The notes beneath the pieces were generated by a model, which saw only the letters and a list, made by a program, of their open reading frames with translations, ran no database searches and had not been told where the DNA came from. A stretch of DNA of 64,000 bases from contig JACSRI010000106.1 of NCBI GenBank assembly GCA_014879845.1, forward strand, positions 1 through 64,000, read 5' to 3'. This document shows, piece by piece, positions 61,488-64,000 of this stretch (positions within the stretch are counted from its first letter, which is position 1; each line of letters begins with the position of its first letter). The position numbers were made by a program, and so were the translations under genes. This stretch comes from Opitutaceae bacterium (GTDB lineage Bacteria; Verrucomicrobiota; Verrucomicrobiia; Opitutales; Opitutaceae).

Positions 61488-63695
61488 ATGAACGGGACCG
61501 AACAGACGTCTGACGCGCACCGACGAATCCTGGTCGTGGATGACCAACAGGCTATCCACGATGACTTCCGCAAGATGCTGGTGAGGCAGAGCGCAGCCAA
61601 AGACATGCTGGATGCAGCGGCTGCTGGGCTCTTTGACGGAGTGGGGTTGGTCGAAACTCGTCCGTCATTCGACATCGATTCGGCGTATCAGGGGCAGGGG
61701 GCCGTCGAACTGGTTTGCCGGGCTGTGACCGAAGGTCGCCCATACTCCGTAGCGTTCGTCGATATGCGAATGCCGCCGGGGTGGGATGGCGTCGAAACGA
61801 TTGAGCGGATGTGGGCAGTGGATCCCATGATTCACGTAGTCATTTGCACCGCTTTCTCCGATTATTCTTGGGACGATCTGTTTGTGAGGTTGGGAGAGTC
61901 GGATCGGTTGCTGATTCTCAAGAAGCCGTTCGATAATGTGGAGGCAATGCAGTTGGCTACAGCGCTGACCGAGAAATGGCGGTTAACGCGCGCGGTTCGC
62001 GCCCAAGTGGATACTCTGGAGGAGAAGGTGCGCCGACGCACAGCCGAACTCGAGTCGACCATGATTGAACTGCGAGCAGCGAAGCAAGCCGCCGAAGTGG
62101 CGAGAGACCAAGCCGAGGCGGCCGCCCGCGCCAAGAGCACGTTCCTGGCGAACATGAGCCACGAGATCCGCACGCCGATGAATGGCGTGATCGGCATGAC
62201 CGGCCTGTTACTCGACACCCGGCTCGATGACGAACAGCGCGACTATGGCGAGACGATCCGCAAATCCGGCGAAGCGCTGCTGTGCATCATCAATGACATT
62301 CTCGACTTCTCGAAGATCGAGGCCGGCAAGCTCGAACTCGAGCGGATCGAATTCAATCCTCGCGAGGCGGCCGAAGACGTGCTCGAACTCATGTCCGCCG
62401 CAGCCCATCGCAAGGACCTCGAGCTCGCCTGCTGGACCGACGACGGCGTCCCCGAGGAAATCCTGGGCGACCCGGGTCGCTTCCGCCAGATCCTCACCAA
62501 CCTGGTCGGCAACGCGATCAAGTTCACCGAACACGGCGAGGTCATTGTGCACATGAGCGCTTCCGCGCCCGCGTCGCCGCAGCATCCTCGGATGCTGCGC
62601 GTCGAGATCACGGATACCGGCATCGGCCTGTCTGAGGAAGGGCGGGCCCGCCTCTTCCAGTCCTTCAGCCAGGTCGACAGCTCCACCACGCGGCGTTACG
62701 GCGGCACCGGCCTCGGGCTCGCCATCTCCAAGCAACTCGTGGAGCTGATGGGCGGCCGGATCGGCGTCCATAGCGCGCCCGGCAAAGGCTCGACGTTCTG
62801 GTTCACGATCGCCTGGACCGAACTGCCGCGACTGCAGCCCAAGGCGGGCGGTGAATCCGTCGCGTCGCTCCTGCACGGCCGTCGCGTCCTGATCGTTGAC
62901 GACAACGCCACCAACCGCCATCTGATCGTGCACGTGCTGGGCCGGTGGGGCGCCCAGGCCGCGGAAGCCGTCGATGGACCGAGCGCGCTCGTCACCTTGC
63001 GCGAGGCGGTCCGCGACGGATCGCCGTTCGACGCCGCCGTGCTCGACTATCACATGCCCGGCATGAACGGCCTCGAACTCGCCGAGGCCATTCGCGCCCA
63101 GACGGCTCTCGCGGCCCTGCCGCTGCTCCTGCTCAGCTCCGCGCTGTCGAAGGAACACCGCGCCAGCATCGACCGGTTTGCGATCGCCGGCGCTTTTCAG
63201 AAACCGGTGCGCCAGTCCACCCTGCTGCGCGCGCTGCAAAAGCTATGGTCCACCAACCTCGATGTCACCGCCGCCGAGCAAAAGGCCGAGGAGCAGCCCG
63301 CCGGCGTCGCCTCGGTCGCGCGCGCGCGCGTGCTCATCGTGGAGGACAATCTGATCAACCAGAAGCTCACGCTACGCATGGTGGAGAAACTCGGACACCA
63401 GGCGGACGTGGCCGGGAGCGGCGTGGAAGCGCTGGCGGCGCTGGACCGCACCCGCTATGATGTGGTGTTGATGGACTGCCAGATGCCAGAGATGGACGGC
63501 TACGAGGCAACCGCACAATTGCGGCGGCGCGAAGCTGCCACGGGCCGGCACTTGCCGGTCGTCGCCCTCACCGCGAACGCGCTGACGGAGGAACGCCAGC
63601 GCTGCCTGAACGCCGGCATGGACGACTATCTTTCCAAGCCCGTGCGTCTCGAAAACCTCGCGGCCGCGATCGCCCGATTTGCGCATGTTGACTGA
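61488..63695 (+). CDS. Hybrid sensor histidine kinase with three receiver domains
   Basis: The 735-residue soluble protein has, in order, a receiver domain (about 13-165, [35 protein letters not shown]), a coiled coil (170-215), HisKA with [19 protein letters not shown] near 221 and HATPase_c ([35 protein letters not shown]). A second receiver (about 465-585, [24 protein letters not shown]) and a third (about 610-735, [28 protein letters not shown]) follow. There is no DNA-binding or Hpt domain, so an external partner is needed. The first receiver makes it a target of another kinase, possibly the PAS kinase at 50470. Confidence 0.9.
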   Translation: MNGTEQTSDAHRRILVVDDQQAIHDDFRKMLVRQSAAKDMLDAAAAGLFDGVGLVETRPSFDIDSAYQGQGAVELVCRAVTEGRPYSVAFVDMRMPPGWDGVETIERMWAVDPMIHVVICTAFSDYSWDDLFVRLGESDRLLILKKPFDNVEAMQLATALTEKWRLTRAVRAQVDTLEEKVRRRTAELESTMIELRAAKQAAEVARDQAEAAARAKSTFLANMSHEIRTPMNGVIGMTGLLLDTRLDDEQRDYGETIRKSGEALLCIINDILDFSKIEAGKLELERIEFNPREAAEDVLELMSAAAHRKDLELACWTDDGVPEEILGDPGRFRQILTNLVGNAIKFTEHGEVIVHMSASAPASPQHPRMLRVEITDTGIGLSEEGRARLFQSFSQVDSSTTRRYGGTGLGLAISKQLVELMGGRIGVHSAPGKGSTFWFTIAWTELPRLQPKAGGESVASLLHGRRVLIVDDNATNRHLIVHVLGRWGAQAAEAVDGPSALVTLREAVRDGSPFDAAVLDYHMPGMNGLELAEAIRAQTALAALPLLLLSSALSKEHRASIDRFAIAGAFQKPVRQSTLLRALQKLWSTNLDVTAAEQKAEEQPAGVASVARARVLIVEDNLINQKLTLRMVEKLGHQADVAGSGVEALAALDRTRYDVVLMDCQMPEMDGYEATAQLRRREAATGRHLPVVALTANALTEERQRCLNAGMDDYLSKPVRLENLAAAIARFAHVD

Positions 63696-63743
63696 ATCAA
63701 GGCGCCCACGACGTCGAGATCACTGACTGCCCCCTGAGAGCCC

Positions 63744-64000
63744 ATGAAAAAGCACATCAATGCCATCCAGGCGAACTCCTTCGCGAGGAGTTCCTGACGC
63801 CGCTCGGAATTACGCCGTACCGCCTCGCCAAGGACGCGAAACTCCCGCACCAGCGCGTGAACGAGATCGTGAACGAAAAGAGCGGTATTATGCCGACCGG
63901 TGACAACGAAGTGAGAGAGGTTGTGGATCCGGTGCCCGATAAACGTCAATCGCACTCGTTCCCGTCCTTCACTCCTTTGTTTGGCGAAACAGCTCTGTGA
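63744..64000 (+). pseudogene. Decayed HigA-type antitoxin
   Basis: The ATG at 63744 starts MKKHINAI and then runs out of frame. From 63764 another frame gives HPGELLREEFLTPLGITPYR, continuing as LAKDAKLPHQRVNEIVNEKSG, the HTH core of HigA/VapI-type antitoxins. The two parts would join if one copy of an ATCC repeat (4 nt) had been lost. After NEKSGIMP the C-terminal part no longer matches the family, although this frame stays open to a TGA at the last base of the window. No HigB toxin gene is adjacent. It is a relic of a toxin-antitoxin module. Confidence 0.65.

Noticed and set aside
61484-61490. Earlier ATG four bases before the hybrid-kinase start
   Set aside because: It is in a different frame from the receiver domain, so it cannot be the start of the kinase.
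1-64000. CRISPR arrays, tRNA or rRNA genes
   Set aside because: No regularly spaced repeat-spacer pattern, cloverleaf-like segment or rRNA-like stretch was recognised while reading. A dedicated scan would be more sensitive for tRNAs.

Overview
The window is a GC-rich carbohydrate-utilisation region. It most resembles a Verrucomicrobiota chromosome, probably Opitutaceae. That placement is an inference from gene content: secreted DUF1080 and Tat-exported Gfo/Idh/MocA proteins, formylglycine sulfatases, many secreted clan GH-A hydrolases, W/DP-repeat proteins and RLVNLS-type beta domains. No rRNA, tRNA or CRISPR array was seen.

Region 1 (1-16 kb). After the tail of a DeoR-type regulator and a GntR-LacI hybrid repressor on the minus strand, a long collinear plus-strand cluster begins. 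It encodes an SDR, a ROK-type kinase, a UROD-family protein, a corrinoid protein, an MtaA/CmuA-like methyltransferase, a SIS protein, an FAD oxidoreductase, a DUF1080 protein, a Gfo/Idh/MocA oxidoreductase, a MetE-like methyltransferase, an UlaG-like metallo-hydrolase, a nucleoside:H+ symporter-family carrier, a phosphotriesterase-like lactonase and a GH94/GH36-like enzyme. The four methyl-transfer genes suggest cobalamin-dependent demethylation of a methylated sugar or another methyl donor, built into a sugar operon. This is the strongest candidate for an undescribed system.

Region 2 (16-18 kb) is a mobile-element scar. It holds a truncated IS3-family element, a small Cys/His protein, the C-terminal half of a tyrosine recombinase and a cluster of GTTTAGC repeats. 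The GH94-like gene on its left has lost its 3' end, and the hydrolase gene on its right appears to have lost its 5' end.

Region 3 (18-23.5 kb) is a tightly overlapping operon: GH-A hydrolase, SDR, MFS transporter, UlaG-like hydrolase and enolase-superfamily acid-sugar dehydratase. It reads as an oxidative sugar-acid pathway.

Region 4 (24-61 kb) is a large glycan-degradation region. It has five more secreted clan GH-A proteins in related sets, GH9, GH38, a divergent GH38-like protein, GH78, three sulfatases, two aldo/keto reductases, a GlcD/GlcF-type oxidase pair, a sodium:solute symporter and a PAS histidine kinase with a receiver-only partner. The enzymes suggest a sulfated heteropolysaccharide containing rhamnose and mannose, with some beta-glucan-like linkage.

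Region 5 (61-64 kb) holds a hybrid histidine kinase with three receiver domains and a decayed HigA-type antitoxin.

Five copies of one promoter-like module link regions 4 and 5. Each has a CTACAC-N4-GTGT dyad, usually followed by ATGGC, and a TANNNT hexamer 19-20 nt further on. They precede two hydrolase genes, the GH38-like gene, the minus-strand sulfatase and the hybrid kinase, and may form a local regulon.
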